A stretch of DNA of 64,000 bases from Pontixanthobacter sp. CEM42 (GTDB lineage: Bacteria; Pseudomonadota; Alphaproteobacteria; Sphingomonadales; Sphingomonadaceae), in the NCBI RefSeq assembly GCF_017812015.1, contig NZ_JADQTN010000001.1, positions 288,501-352,500 of the forward strand. Reading direction: 5' to 3'. Every line of letters begins with the position of its first letter. The stretch's first letter is position 1. Below are positions 9,270-18,247 of this stretch, piece after piece. The translations under genes were made by a program, and so were the position numbers. The notes beneath the pieces are model-generated. The model ran no database searches and was not told the DNA's origin. It was given only the letters and a program-made list of their open reading frames with translations.

Positions 9270-9686
9270 ATGTTCGACATTGGTGCCCTTGAATTGCTGA
9301 TGGTGGTAGTTGTTGCGATCATCGTCATCGGCCCTAAGGATATGCCCGCTGCGCTACGTGTGGCTGGCCGCTGGGTTGGCAAGCTGCGCCGCGCTTCCGC
9401 ACAATTCCGCAGTGGTTTCGACTCCATCGTCCGCGAGGCGGAGATGGAGGATATGGAGAAGAAGTGGAAAGAGCAGAACGCCAAGATCATGGCAGAAACG
9501 CCTGCCGGTGAGATGGGGCCACTGCCAGAGAGCGAGGCGGATGTGGCGATGCCGACAGGCGATGAGCAGCAGGGCGAGCCCGCCGACTTGATGGCGGATG
9601 TGAAACCAGACGCCGAAGCTGCGCCGCCCAAGAAAACGCCCAGCGATGAACCGATGTTGCCGCTCGACTCTGACGGGAAACCTTAG
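9270..9686 (+). CDS. tatB: Sec-independent translocase subunit TatB
   Basis: 138 residues. The start MFDIGALELLMVVVVAIIVIGPKDMPAALR carries the TatB signature (FDIG, single membrane helix, then G-P-K-D/E-x-P at the hinge). A long amphipathic helix follows (about 30-75) and then a disordered proline- and acid-rich tail. TatB and TatC form the twin-arginine signal receptor. It lies 24 bases after tatA and 3 bases before tatC. Confidence 0.95.
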   Translation: MFDIGALELLMVVVVAIIVIGPKDMPAALRVAGRWVGKLRRASAQFRSGFDSIVREAEMEDMEKKWKEQNAKIMAETPAGEMGPLPESEADVAMPTGDEQQGEPADLMADVKPDAEAAPPKKTPSDEPMLPLDSDGKP

Positions 9687-9689
9687 GCC

Positions 9690-10496
9690 ATGGCACTCGG
9701 GATCGACGATATAGATGAGACTCAGGCTCCATTGCTCGACCATCTGATCGAGCTGCGCGCGCGGTTGGTACGCTGCGTTTTGGCGCTGCTCGTCGCGTTT
9801 GGTGTGTGCCTCTATTTCGCCGATCCGATTTTGGGTTTTCTGATCCAGCCCCTGAAAGGTGCGTTTGCGGATGGGCAGGGGCAACTCATCTTCACTAAGC
9901 TCTACGAAGTGTTCTTCGTCGAGCTGAAGGTCGCTTTGTTTGCCGGATTCTGCATCAGTTTTCCGTTTATTGCGAACCAATTATGGGCATTTGTCGCGCC
10001 TGGCCTTTATGCGAACGAGAAGAAAGCTTTCCTACCGTTTCTGCTGGCTACACCGCTGTTATTTATCGCAGGGGCCGCACTTGCCTATTACATTGTGATG
10101 CCGACGGCATTCACCTGGTTCCTTGGCTTTGAAGGCGCAGTTGGAGGGCTTGAGGTAGAGGCACTGCCGACCGCCAATGAATATCTTGGCCTTGTCATGC
10201 AGTTCATTTTGGCATTCGGAATATGCTTCCTGCTGCCAGTGCTGTTGTTGCTGCTGCACCGGGCGGGCATTGTTTCGCGCGAGCAGCTGGCAGGCGCGCG
10301 GCGCTATATCATCGTCGGTGTGATTGCTCTGGCGGCGATTGTGACGCCGCCCGATCCGGGGTCGCAGCTTATTTTGGCAGTGCCATTGCTACTGCTCTTT
10401 GAGGGATCACTGCTCATCATGCGGATCACCGAGCGCAAGAACAGGTGCCAAGACAAAGCTGATGATAAGGGCGAACAGCCAGCCACCGGCGCCTAA
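9690..10496 (+). CDS. tatC: Sec-independent translocase subunit TatC
   Basis: 268 residues, polytopic (six membrane helices). The N-terminal cytoplasmic segment APLLDHLIELRARLVR matches the conserved TatC N-terminus that contacts the twin-arginine signal. The helices include VLALLVAFGVCLYFADPILG and the C-terminal LILAVPLLLLFEGSLLIM. It is the last gene of the nagZ-scpAB-tatABC run. Confidence 0.96.
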   Translation: MALGIDDIDETQAPLLDHLIELRARLVRCVLALLVAFGVCLYFADPILGFLIQPLKGAFADGQGQLIFTKLYEVFFVELKVALFAGFCISFPFIANQLWAFVAPGLYANEKKAFLPFLLATPLLFIAGAALAYYIVMPTAFTWFLGFEGAVGGLEVEALPTANEYLGLVMQFILAFGICFLLPVLLLLLHRAGIVSREQLAGARRYIIVGVIALAAIVTPPDPGSQLILAVPLLLLFEGSLLIMRITERKNRCQDKADDKGEQPATGA

Positions 10497-10504
10497 CACT
10501 CAAT

Positions 10505-10534
10505 AAGTGATGTCCTTCGTCTGGAGGATCACTT
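10505..10534 (+). terminator. Hairpin after tatC, no T-tract
   Basis: AAGTGAT (10505-10511) and ATCACTT (10528-10534) form a 7-bp stem with a smaller TCC/GGA inner pairing, 8 bases after the tatC stop. A T-tract is missing, so termination is doubtful; it may only protect the 3' end. Confidence 0.35.
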
Positions 10535-10590
10535 GGTGTGCTTCTTGGGAAAGATCGGCTCGGCAGCCATTTCAAATTTGCAGCACGCAC

Positions 10591-10618
10591 AAAAAAAGCG
10601 GGACCCGAAAGTCCCGCT
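10591..10618 (-). terminator. Rho-independent terminator of the 77-residue peptide gene
   Basis: On the reverse strand, AGCGGGAC pairs perfectly with GTCCCGCT around a 6-base loop and is followed by seven Ts. On the given strand the stem is 10597-10604 with 10611-10618 and the A-run is 10591-10597. It lies 25 bases after the stop of the reverse-strand small gene. Confidence 0.85.
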
Positions 10619-10642
10619 CTAATTGTTCAACTTAAGACGTTG

Positions 10643-10876
10643 TTACGGGCTTGTTGGCTCGTCGTCTTCGTTACCACCGGCAATGATGATGCCTGCGATA
10701 ATCGCTGCAGCAGCTAGAATAGCGAGGATGATGCCCGCGCCGCCCGAATCACCGCCGAGATTGCTCTCTTCAGTAACTGGTGCAGCAGCACGGTCAGCAT
10801 CAGCACTTTGTGCGATGGCTGGCGATGCAGCCAGCGAAACAGCCGCTGTAGCAGCAAGTAGGTTACGGAACTTCAT
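10643..10876 (-). CDS. Small exported peptide with C-terminal membrane segment, unknown function
   Basis: 77 residues. The ATG at 10876 is chosen because AGGAGA lies 8 bases upstream; the longer frame from 10999 has no such site and its extension is not signal-like. An N-terminal signal (MKFRNLLAATAAVSLAASPAIAQ, cleavage after AIA) is followed by a short polar stretch, then a glycine-alanine-isoleucine-rich helix (IILAILAAAAIIAGIIIAGG) and the acidic end EDDEPTSP. Short proteins of this plan occur in sphingomonads without known function. It has its own terminator and a palindrome-rich upstream region, so it is probably monocistronic and regulated. Confidence 0.75.
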   Translation of the reverse strand: MKFRNLLAATAAVSLAASPAIAQSADADRAAAPVTEESNLGGDSGGAGIILAILAAAAIIAGIIIAGGNEDDEPTSP

Positions 10877-11199
10877 TTCAATCGTCTCCTCAGAGCTCTC
10901 TAATCTGTTCAAACTCTCTGGTTCACTAGGGGATTCAATGTACGGAAGCAACCCCAAAGTTCGTATCAGAATGTCTGATATGTTACCGAATTGTAACACT
11001 TATCCTGGTTGTTAGTGACCACAATTGTGATCGGAAACTGCTTATTTGATCTATTCTACCAAGTTGCCCGACTGCTCGGACAACCTCTCGCGATCCAATA
11101 CACAATTATCGTTTCAATTCTATTAAGGTTCCAGAAACACACGAATTTTCAGGCGAACCGTTGCTTGTCGCCGACGATTTGAGTGCAGTGCAGCATAGA
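10877..11199. other. Gene-free region with several palindromes
   Basis: These 323 bases separate the small peptide gene from the amidohydrolase gene, which is also on the reverse strand. The region is more AT-rich than its flanks. It holds two adjoining inverted repeats (see next entry) and a third palindrome CACAATTGTG at 11020-11029. I see no convincing ORF or RNA gene. It most likely carries the promoter and operators of the small peptide gene. Confidence 0.6.
10964..10998. promoter_or_regulatory. Two abutting inverted repeats upstream of the small peptide gene
   Basis: TATCAGA-ATG-TCTGATA (10964-10980) is followed with no gap by TGTTAC-CGAATT-GTAACA (10981-10998). Both have perfect arms. 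They lie 88-122 bases upstream of the start codon of the reverse-strand 77-residue peptide. They look like operator sites for dimeric regulators; no regulator is encoded nearby. Confidence 0.5.
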
Positions 11200-12855
11200 T
11201 CAATCGGCTGAGTAGACTTCAATCCCGCCAACCCAAGTTGCCAGCACTAGCGTTTCGCGTATCGATTCGGGTGAGGAGAGCATCGGATCGCGATCGATGA
11301 ATACGAAATCAGCTCGCTCGCCTTTTGCGAGTTTTCCGAATCGGCCTTCAGCGAACCCGGCATAAGCCCCGGCGGACGTGAATCCGGCGAGTGCCTGCTC
11401 TCTGCTGACAGCGTCTTTGGGGCGCCATCCGCCGAACGGCTGACCATCTGGTCCGGTCCGTGAAATAGCGGCTGCGATATTAGCAAACGGGTCAGGCGAT
11501 TCGACAGGCGCATCCGACCCAAAGGCTAGCGGTGCCCCTATTTCAAGAATTGTCCGCCATGCATAGGCGCCTTCCAACCTTGCCGGATCAAGCCGCGCTT
11601 CGGCCATTACCCGGTCGGAAATCTGATGGACCGGCTGCATCGATGCGATAATGCCGTGATTGGCAAACTTACCGATGTCCGCAGTATCGACCACTTGCGC
11701 GTGTTCTATCCGCCAACGGCGATCTCCATCATAGGTGTCTGACATGTCAGCGATGGCGTTGAGAACCTCGGCATTGGCCGCGTCGCCAATCGCATGGATC
11801 GCTAGCTGGAACTTGTCGAGCGCGGCGCGGCTCATAAGGTTGCGCAACTGCGCGCTGGTTTGCAGCGGCAATCCGGTATTGCCCGGATCATCGGCATAGG
11901 GTTCTTTGAGCCAAGCTCCGCGAGAGCCGAGTGCGCCATCGAGATAAAGCTTCACGCCGTTCAGACGCAGCTTGTCGTCATACAACCATGGGCTCGGCCC
12001 CGGGCCGCCGATCAATTCCATCGCCTCAACACCGGCGGCATAAGACATGATTCGCATTTTTAACCAGCCGCCATCGCCTGCCCGTCGGAACGACTGCCAG
12101 TCTTCGATGGTGGTACCCATATCTGCCGCTGCAGTAATGCCGAATGATAGCAAAATGTCCTGCGCTTTCGACAGCGCCAAATCGCGATCTTCCGGTCGTG
12201 GAGCGGGGACGGCGCTTTGCACAAGCTGCGCGGCATTATCGACAAATATGCCCGAAGGCGCTTCGCTGCCCGCCACCCGTTCGATCCGCCCGCCTGTTGG
12301 TGAGACAGATGACGCGTCCACTCCTGCAAGTGTCATTGCGGCGCTATTCGCCCAACCTGCGTGGCCATCGACGCGGTCCAGCCACACGGGACGATCTGCA
12401 ACTACGGCGTCCAATTCCTCGGCAGTCGGGAAACGACCTAGGCCCCACTTTTCTTGGTTCCAGCCGCGACCCAAGATCCAGCGCCTGCCGGGATTGGCGG
12501 CTGCATATTCCGCGATCTTGGCCTGTGCTTCTTCCAGCGAATTCGTGTCAGACAGGTCGAGCGTCAACGCGCCGAAACCGATACCCATCACGTGTAAGTG
12601 CGAGTCGATCAGTCCGGGAATGAGGTAACGGCCCTGACCATCATAACGATAGTCGGTGACGGGCTTCTCATCACCGCGTTGCAGAACCTGAGCGATCCGG
12701 CCGTCATCATCCACCCACAGGGCAACAAAGCGTTCTACCTTGCCGTCTTCACCAATCGCTATGCCTTGAACATTGTCGATCAATGTGTCGGCAAATGCGG
12801 GGGTAGCGATGACGGCAGCGGAGGCAGCCAGCGTGGTCAGTAAGTGTTTGATCAT
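11200..12855 (-). CDS. Exported amidohydrolase (Amidohydrolase_3, YtcJ-like)
   Basis: 551 residues with a Sec signal peptide (residues 1-22, ending ATPAFA). The metal-dependent hydrolase marks are LIPGLIDSHLHVMGIG (HxH), the E-H-A-Q-V-V-D segment late in the barrel and GSDAPVESPDPFANIAAA (the catalytic Asp). This matches the YtcJ/LAF3 branch of Amidohydrolase_3, whose substrates are mostly unknown (N-acyl or formamide-type amides). It lies 19 bases downstream of the dehydrogenase on the same strand and may be cotranscribed with it. Confidence 0.88.
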   Translation of the reverse strand: MIKHLLTTLAASAAVIATPAFADTLIDNVQGIAIGEDGKVERFVALWVDDDGRIAQVLQRGDEKPVTDYRYDGQGRYLIPGLIDSHLHVMGIGFGALTLDLSDTNSLEEAQAKIAEYAAANPGRRWILGRGWNQEKWGLGRFPTAEELDAVVADRPVWLDRVDGHAGWANSAAMTLAGVDASSVSPTGGRIERVAGSEAPSGIFVDNAAQLVQSAVPAPRPEDRDLALSKAQDILLSFGITAAADMGTTIEDWQSFRRAGDGGWLKMRIMSYAAGVEAMELIGGPGPSPWLYDDKLRLNGVKLYLDGALGSRGAWLKEPYADDPGNTGLPLQTSAQLRNLMSRAALDKFQLAIHAIGDAANAEVLNAIADMSDTYDGDRRWRIEHAQVVDTADIGKFANHGIIASMQPVHQISDRVMAEARLDPARLEGAYAWRTILEIGAPLAFGSDAPVESPDPFANIAAAISRTGPDGQPFGGWRPKDAVSREQALAGFTSAGAYAGFAEGRFGKLAKGERADFVFIDRDPMLSSPESIRETLVLATWVGGIEVYSAD

Positions 12856-12874
12856 GCGTTCAATCCCGTAGGTA

Positions 12875-13765
12875 TTATCGTGGTAATCTGCGTATCAGTG
12901 CGCTGGTGTCTTGTCGTCCAGCATCCATATCTTGGATGTCCTCGTAGAAACCATCCACCAGCTTGGTAACTGGACTGTCGAGGCCCAAACGTGTCGCTTC
13001 CTCCAGCGCATAGGCCAAGTCTTTGCGCATCCAGTCGACGGCAAAACCGAAGTCAAATTCGTCTTTGACCATCGTCTGCCAGCGATTTTCCATCTGCCAG
13101 CTTTGCGCAGCACCGCCGGAAATAGCTTCGAACACTTTGTCTGAATCAATTCCGGAGGCTTGTGTCAAACGGATCGCTTCGCTCAGCCCGCCGAGTACGC
13201 CCGCAATGCACATCTGATTGGCCATCTTCGCAGTTTGGCCCGCACCGGCATCGCCGACATGGACGATCCGCTTGCCATAGGCCTGCATGACAGGTTCGGC
13301 GCGAGCGAAGGCTTCTGTTGTGCCACCGCACATGACCGCGAGCGCGCCATTTTCTGCGCCTGCTTGCCCGCCAGAAACCGGTGCATCAATCGCCGCGATG
13401 CCGCGTTCGGCGCAGGCGGCATCGATGCTGCGCGCCATCTTTGCGGAAATTGTGGTGTGATCGATCAACAACGTCCCTTCGGCCATTGTGCTGAGCGCAC
13501 CATCATCGCCCGTCAGAACTTGCTCGATATCCTGATCATTGCCGACACAGCTGATCACGATATCGACACCGGATGCTGCCTGTGCGGGCGTGTCTGCGAT
13601 ATCGGTGCTCCGGCCAGCCTCAGTCTGCGCGCTCTGCCATGCTTCGGCGCGAGCAGCTGTGCGGTTGTAGGCAATTACACGGTGTCCGGCCGCGGCCAGA
13701 TGTCCTGCCATGGGTCCGCCCATTACGCCGAGCCCGATAAATGCGATGGTCAGTTGGTCTGTCAT
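12875..13765 (-). CDS. NAD(P)-dependent beta-hydroxyacid dehydrogenase (HIBADH family)
   Basis: 296 residues from the ATG at 13765. A Rossmann motif (FIGLGVMGGPMAGHL), the family signature around DAPVSGGQAGAENG, and the catalytic lysine segment GAGQTAKMANQ identify the 3-hydroxyisobutyrate / tartronate semialdehyde reductase / glyoxylate-succinic semialdehyde reductase family. The substrate cannot be fixed from sequence. A longer reading to 13795 is possible but adds nothing conserved. It is divergent from the threonine ammonia-lyase gene. Confidence 0.9.
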   Translation of the reverse strand: MTDQLTIAFIGLGVMGGPMAGHLAAAGHRVIAYNRTAARAEAWQSAQTEAGRSTDIADTPAQAASGVDIVISCVGNDQDIEQVLTGDDGALSTMAEGTLLIDHTTISAKMARSIDAACAERGIAAIDAPVSGGQAGAENGALAVMCGGTTEAFARAEPVMQAYGKRIVHVGDAGAGQTAKMANQMCIAGVLGGLSEAIRLTQASGIDSDKVFEAISGGAAQSWQMENRWQTMVKDEFDFGFAVDWMRKDLAYALEEATRLGLDSPVTKLVDGFYEDIQDMDAGRQDTSALIRRLPR

Positions 13766-13865
13766 GCGAAGCGAATTACGGCGTTTGACCGGCAAAGCAA
13801 ATGCCTATGCGGTGCAAACCAATCCTGTATTCCCCAACAGCCTGTTTTGGCTTACTCGCCGCAGA

Positions 13866-15095
13866 ATGACAGGGAAAGCTACCGATCTTCTGACGCTCGA
13901 TACCATTCGGGCTGCTGCCGACCGTATTAAGGGCGCTGTTGTGCATACGCCCACGATGCACAGCATTACGCTGTCCGCGATTACCGGCGCAGAGATTTGG
14001 CTGAAGTTCGAGAACCAGCAATTCACGGCTGCCTATAAAGAGCGCGGCGCTCTGAATGCATTGCTTCATTTGACCGATGAACAGCGCGAGAGGGGTGTAA
14101 TTGCGGCGTCCGCTGGCAATCATTCGCAAGGGCTAAGCTATCACGGGCGCCGGCTCGGTGTGCCGGTGACCATTGTTATGCCGCGCACTACGCCGACGGT
14201 AAAAGTGATGCAGACCGAAAGCGTTGGCGGCAATGTTGTGCTGGAAGGCGAGACTTTCGACGATGCCTATGCTTATGCGCGTCAGCTCGAAAAAGAGCGC
14301 AACCTCACCTTCGTCCATCCGTTTGACGAACCAAATGTGGCTGCGGGGCAGGGCACCGTGGCGTTGGAAATGTTTGAAGATGCGCCCGATCTTGACTGTA
14401 TCGTAACGCCGATTGGCGGGGGCGGGCTAATGTCAGGCATGGCCACAGTCGCCCGTGCTCTCAAACCGGATATGGAAGTGATCGGCGTTCAGGCGGAGCT
14501 TTACCCGTCAATGTATTCGCGGATCAAAGGGCAGGACATGCCCTGCGGCGGTGACTCTTTGGCCGAAGGCATTTCGGTCAAAGCACCCGGCGAATTCACC
14601 GCGCAGATTATCAAAGACTGCGTCGATGATATTGTCCTCGTCACCGAGCGTGAGTTGGAGAAGGCGGTATCGCTCCTTCTGCAAATCGAGAAAACTGTGG
14701 TTGAAGGAGCTGGCGCGGCAGGCCTCGCCGCAGTTCTCTCCAATCCGGAGAAGTTTGCAGGCCGCAAGATCGGTCTGGTCCTGTGTGGCGGCAATATCGA
14801 TCAGCGCTTGCTGGCGAATGTGTTGCTGCGCGATCTGGCGCGTTCGGGCCGGTTGGCGCGACTTCGGATCACGCTACAGGATCGTCCGGGCGCGCTGTAT
14901 AAGGTGATGACCGAGTTCGATAAGCACAACGTCAACATTATCGAAATTTACCATCAGCGGATTTTCACCAGCTTGCCCGCCAAAGGTCTGATCACCGATA
15001 TTGAGTGCGAGGCGCGTGACCGTGACCAGCTTAATGCGCTGATCGAATCGCTCAAAGCGGCAGGTTATGCCGTTAGCCAAGTCGAACTGAACTGA
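13866..15095 (+). CDS. ilvA: Threonine ammonia-lyase with C-terminal ACT domain
   Basis: 409 residues. A PLP-dependent fold II enzyme converting threonine to 2-oxobutanoate and ammonia. The Schiff-base lysine is K58 in FTAAYKERGALNAL, the phosphate-cradle loop is VAIDxGGGG-like (TPIGGGGLMSGMA), and SAGNHSQGLSYH contacts the substrate. The last 75 residues (DRPGALYKVMTEFDKHNVNI) are a single ACT domain, so this is the short TdcB/IlvA1-like form rather than the 500-residue E. coli IlvA. The ATG at 13866 is preferred over the upstream in-frame starts, which would overlap the divergent gene. Confidence 0.93.
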   Translation: MTGKATDLLTLDTIRAAADRIKGAVVHTPTMHSITLSAITGAEIWLKFENQQFTAAYKERGALNALLHLTDEQRERGVIAASAGNHSQGLSYHGRRLGVPVTIVMPRTTPTVKVMQTESVGGNVVLEGETFDDAYAYARQLEKERNLTFVHPFDEPNVAAGQGTVALEMFEDAPDLDCIVTPIGGGGLMSGMATVARALKPDMEVIGVQAELYPSMYSRIKGQDMPCGGDSLAEGISVKAPGEFTAQIIKDCVDDIVLVTERELEKAVSLLLQIEKTVVEGAGAAGLAAVLSNPEKFAGRKIGLVLCGGNIDQRLLANVLLRDLARSGRLARLRITLQDRPGALYKVMTEFDKHNVNIIEIYHQRIFTSLPAKGLITDIECEARDRDQLNALIESLKAAGYAVSQVELN

Positions 15096-15112
15096 CGCAT
15101 TCCGGTACAGCC

Positions 15113-15171
15113 TTATTTTGTGCAGAGAAATTGTGCAAAATAATCAATCATTAACCGTGTTATTTGGTTAA
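15113..15171. promoter_or_regulatory. AT-rich leader with inverted and direct repeats upstream of bpt
   Basis: TTATTTTG (15113-15120) and CAAAATAA (15136-15143) are inverted. TTGTGCA occurs twice as a direct repeat (15118-15124, 15131-15137). TTAACC (15151-15156) and GGTTAA (15166-15171) are inverted with a 9-base spacer. The first pair could act as the ilvA 3' hairpin; the TTAACC pair looks like an operator or promoter element of bpt. Confidence 0.4.
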
Positions 15172-15258
15172 GGACCTTTTACCGGCGGGCTGTGCCATGC
15201 ATAAGAATAGGCCTTCGACCACAGACCGATTCTTGCTTTAGAGGACACACAGCAAGCC

Positions 15259-16110
15259 GTGACGGCCCCCGTTCGCTTTCCCCGTTTTTTTGTAACGACG
15301 CCCGCGCCTTGTCCGTATTTGCCGGGCAAGAGCGAACGCAAGGTGTTTACCGAGCTCAAGGGTGATCATGCGGATCAGCTGAATGAAGCGCTGGGTCGGA
15401 TCGGTTTCCGTCGTAGCCAGACAGTCGCGTATCGGCCAAGTTGTGCTGATTGTAACGCCTGCGTATCGGTCCGCGTGGTGGCAGAAGAGTTCACGTCCAG
15501 TTCAACCCAGCGCCGCAATTTGCGCCGGAACGGTGATCTGGTGGCAACCGAATGCCGGCCTTGGGCAACCGAGGAACAATTCGAACTATTGCAGCGTTAT
15601 CTGACCGTTCGGCATCCTGGCGGCGGTATGGCTGCGATGGATGAAACGGACTATGCAGACATGGTTGAGCATACTCCGGTATCCAGCTATGTCATTGAAT
15701 ATAGAGAACCTTCCGACGGGAACGAGCCAGGCCGATTAGTAGGTGCCTGTCTGACTGATCGGCAGGGCGACGGGTTGTCGATGATCTATAGCTTCTACGA
15801 CCCGGAACATGAGTCGCGATCAGGTCTTGGTAATTACATCATCCTCGAACACATTCGCCGTGCGGCAGAGCAGGGCCTTCCCTATGCCTATCTCGGATAC
15901 TGGGTCGAAGGGTCCGACCGGATGCGATACAAAGTCCGCTACCGCCCGCTCGAGCGGCTCACCCGCAGCGGATGGCAGCGCCTTACCCGCGAAGAGCAGG
16001 ACGCTCTTATCGCCAACACGGCTGATAAGCCGCGTGCCGAAGACGGAAGCGGTTCAAAAGAAGGTAATAGCGCGCAATACACCCCGAACAGCAGTAACGC
16101 GATCGACTAA
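15259..16110 (+). CDS. bpt: Aspartate/glutamate leucyltransferase (N-end rule)
   Basis: 283 residues with a GTG start at 15259. It belongs to the Ate/Bpt arginyl- and leucyl-tRNA-protein transferase family, which adds Leu to N-terminal Asp or Glu so that ClpAPS degrades the protein. The N-terminal signature [16 protein letters not shown] and the conserved Y-R-P-S-C-x-D-C-x-A-C-V-S-V-R segment ([15 protein letters not shown]) are intact. The GNAT-like second half contains [10 protein letters not shown] and [15 protein letters not shown]. tamA probably starts inside its 3' end. Confidence 0.93.
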   Translation: MTAPVRFPRFFVTTPAPCPYLPGKSERKVFTELKGDHADQLNEALGRIGFRRSQTVAYRPSCADCNACVSVRVVAEEFTSSSTQRRNLRRNGDLVATECRPWATEEQFELLQRYLTVRHPGGGMAAMDETDYADMVEHTPVSSYVIEYREPSDGNEPGRLVGACLTDRQGDGLSMIYSFYDPEHESRSGLGNYIILEHIRRAAEQGLPYAYLGYWVEGSDRMRYKVRYRPLERLTRSGWQRLTREEQDALIANTADKPRAEDGSGSKEGNSAQYTPNSSNAID

Positions 16111-18247
16111 ATCGCGTTTGCGCCAGGTGGCTTGGATTGCTGCGGGTGCGTTGCTGCTCGCTGGTTGGACGACCGGTAGTGCGCCGGTATTCGCTCAAGA
16201 TCCCGATTCACAGAACCTTGATGATCTGATCCCCGATTCTGCGGTGGAGAATGCTGAGGCATGGGCGGAGGATAGATCCGTTCCGGCTCCTGATGCCGAC
16301 GTAACGGTGCAGCCTGATGAACCACTGGCGGAAATTCCCGAGCTTAGCGTTGAATGGCCGGATGATCTGGACCTTCCGCCAATCGAACCGCTGGAACCCG
16401 ATGAAGACATCCGGTTTGCAGACACGAACTTACCGCCATTGCCGACTTTGCCAAGCGCTGCGCTTGACCGGATCGGCGATGATCTGGTGCTGGCATTTCC
16501 GGACAATGGCAGCGGCTTTCCGCAACGCGATGCATTTGTCAGTCGCTTCAGAGCGCTTTCGACCATCGCTGATCTTTCCAATGGCGATGAGAGCATTGCA
16601 CAGCTCGCCGCGAGAGCGCGAGCCGACCAAGAGCTGTTGTCCGAAATGCTGCGGATTTATGGCTATTATGATGCGCAAGTTGTCCGCACTGTCGGTGGAT
16701 TGCGCCCGGGCGCAGATGTGGCCGATGAACGACTGACGGTCCGCTTCGATATAATTCCCGGTCAGCGCTACAGCTTTGGTGCAATCGATCTGGGCAATCT
16801 CGGCACGGCTATTGATGCAGAGCGTCTTCGCAGCGCCTTTGAGATACAAACTGGCGATCCGCTGTCGAGCGACAAGATTGTCGAAGAACAGCTCGATCTC
16901 GATACCGCTTTGGGCGAAGGCGGCTATCCGTTTGCCGAGATGGGCGAACCCGATCTTCTCATCGATCACCGAGAAACGCGCGGAGATTTAACGCTGCCGG
17001 TGGAGCCGAACGGCAAATACACGTTTGGCGAAGTGGTCAGCTCCGACCCTGGCTTCCTGTCCGGCAAGCATATCGGATCGATTGCCCGTTTTGAACAAGG
17101 TGACATCTATCAGCGAAGTCTGACATTGGATTTGCGCCGCGCAGTGACCGCGACGGGGCTGGTATCTTCGGTCTCGGTAACCCCACGCGAAGTGACCCCG
17201 CCAACCGAAACCGAGCCGGGCGTTGTCGCTATGGACGTCGAAATGACCAAGGCGCCGTTGCGGACGATTGCAGGCGCGGTTGGTTATGGTTCGGAGGAAG
17301 GCTTCCGGCTGCAAGCAAGCTGGGAACATCGCAATTTCTTCCCGCCAGAGGGGGCGCTGAAATTCCGCGGAATTCTGGGTACACAGGAACAACTCGCAGG
17401 TGTTACTTTCCGCAAGAACAATTTCGGTGGTCGTGACAAAATCCTCACGCTGGATGCTTATGCCAGCACAATTGATAGCGACGCGTTTGATGCACGGACG
17501 GTGGCTTTCGTTGCCAATTACGAGCGTACTTCGAATCTGCTGTTCCAAAAGCCTCTGAGCTGGAGTGTCGGTTTTGAAGCCATCGCCACGAGCGAGCGAC
17601 CGCCAGTGGTGAACGGTGTTGTGCCACCGCGCGAAACGTTCTTCGTTGGCGCGCTGCCGGTGAGCGCATTGATTGATACAACCGACAATCTGCTTAACCC
17701 GACCGAGGGATTCCGCGTTGGTGCTAGGCTCTCCCCGGAGGTGTCGAGCAACAATGGTGTTCAGAGTTTTTATCTCCGCGGGCAAGCGGATGCGAGTTAC
17801 TACAAAGCGATCAATGATCGTGTGGTAATGGCGGGGCGCGTCCGGTTTGGTGCGATCCCCGGAACCGATCTGGACAATATCGCACCGTCACGGCGGCTCT
17901 ATGCTGGCGGCGGCAGTTCGGTGCGGGGTTACGGGTTCCAACAGATTGGCCCGACAGATGCTTTGGGTGACCCAAGTGGTGGACGGTCACTTGTGGAATT
18001 CTCGCTCGAAGCGCGGATAAAAACCGGCTTTCTTGATGGTGCGGTATCGGTCGTTCCATTCGTGGATGCCGGTTCGGTGAGCAATGACACGACGCCTGAT
18101 CTCGATGAAATCAAAGTGGGTGTCGGCATGGGAGTGCGTTATGACACCGGCTTCGGCCCAATCCGGGTCGATGTTGGTGTGCCGCTGAATCCTGGGCCGA
18201 ACGACAATCCGGTAGCGGTCTATGTATCGCTGGGGCAGGCCTTCTGA
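16034..18247 (+). CDS. tamA: Outer-membrane translocation and assembly protein TamA (Omp85 family)
   Basis: The open frame runs far upstream inside bpt, so the start must be chosen. The GTG at 16034 gives 737 residues with a long basic n-region, the hydrophobic [18 protein letters not shown] and cleavage after VFA at about residue 54. It overlaps bpt by 77 bases; GTG 16127 is an alternative. POTRA-like repeats (about 180-350) precede the 16-stranded barrel, which holds [16 protein letters not shown] (the Omp85 RGY motif of the L6 loop) and ends in phenylalanine (VSLGQAF). Followed by tamB with a one-base stop/start overlap, which supports TamA over BamA. Confidence 0.88.
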   Translation: MPKTEAVQKKVIARNTPRTAVTRSTKSRLRQVAWIAAGALLLAGWTTGSAPVFAQDPDSQNLDDLIPDSAVENAEAWAEDRSVPAPDADVTVQPDEPLAEIPELSVEWPDDLDLPPIEPLEPDEDIRFADTNLPPLPTLPSAALDRIGDDLVLAFPDNGSGFPQRDAFVSRFRALSTIADLSNGDESIAQLAARARADQELLSEMLRIYGYYDAQVVRTVGGLRPGADVADERLTVRFDIIPGQRYSFGAIDLGNLGTAIDAERLRSAFEIQTGDPLSSDKIVEEQLDLDTALGEGGYPFAEMGEPDLLIDHRETRGDLTLPVEPNGKYTFGEVVSSDPGFLSGKHIGSIARFEQGDIYQRSLTLDLRRAVTATGLVSSVSVTPREVTPPTETEPGVVAMDVEMTKAPLRTIAGAVGYGSEEGFRLQASWEHRNFFPPEGALKFRGILGTQEQLAGVTFRKNNFGGRDKILTLDAYASTIDSDAFDARTVAFVANYERTSNLLFQKPLSWSVGFEAIATSERPPVVNGVVPPRETFFVGALPVSALIDTTDNLLNPTEGFRVGARLSPEVSSNNGVQSFYLRGQADASYYKAINDRVVMAGRVRFGAIPGTDLDNIAPSRRLYAGGGSSVRGYGFQQIGPTDALGDPSGGRSLVEFSLEARIKTGFLDGAVSVVPFVDAGSVSNDTTPDLDEIKVGVGMGVRYDTGFGPIRVDVGVPLNPGPNDNPVAVYVSLGQAF

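Noticed and set aside
15151-15171. CtrA binding site TTAA-N7-TTAA
   Set aside because: The two TTAA elements are separated by 13 bases, not 7.
15809-16033. Upstream extension of the tamA frame
   Set aside because: Coincides with bpt coding sequence and has no signal-like or domain content; tamA starts further down.
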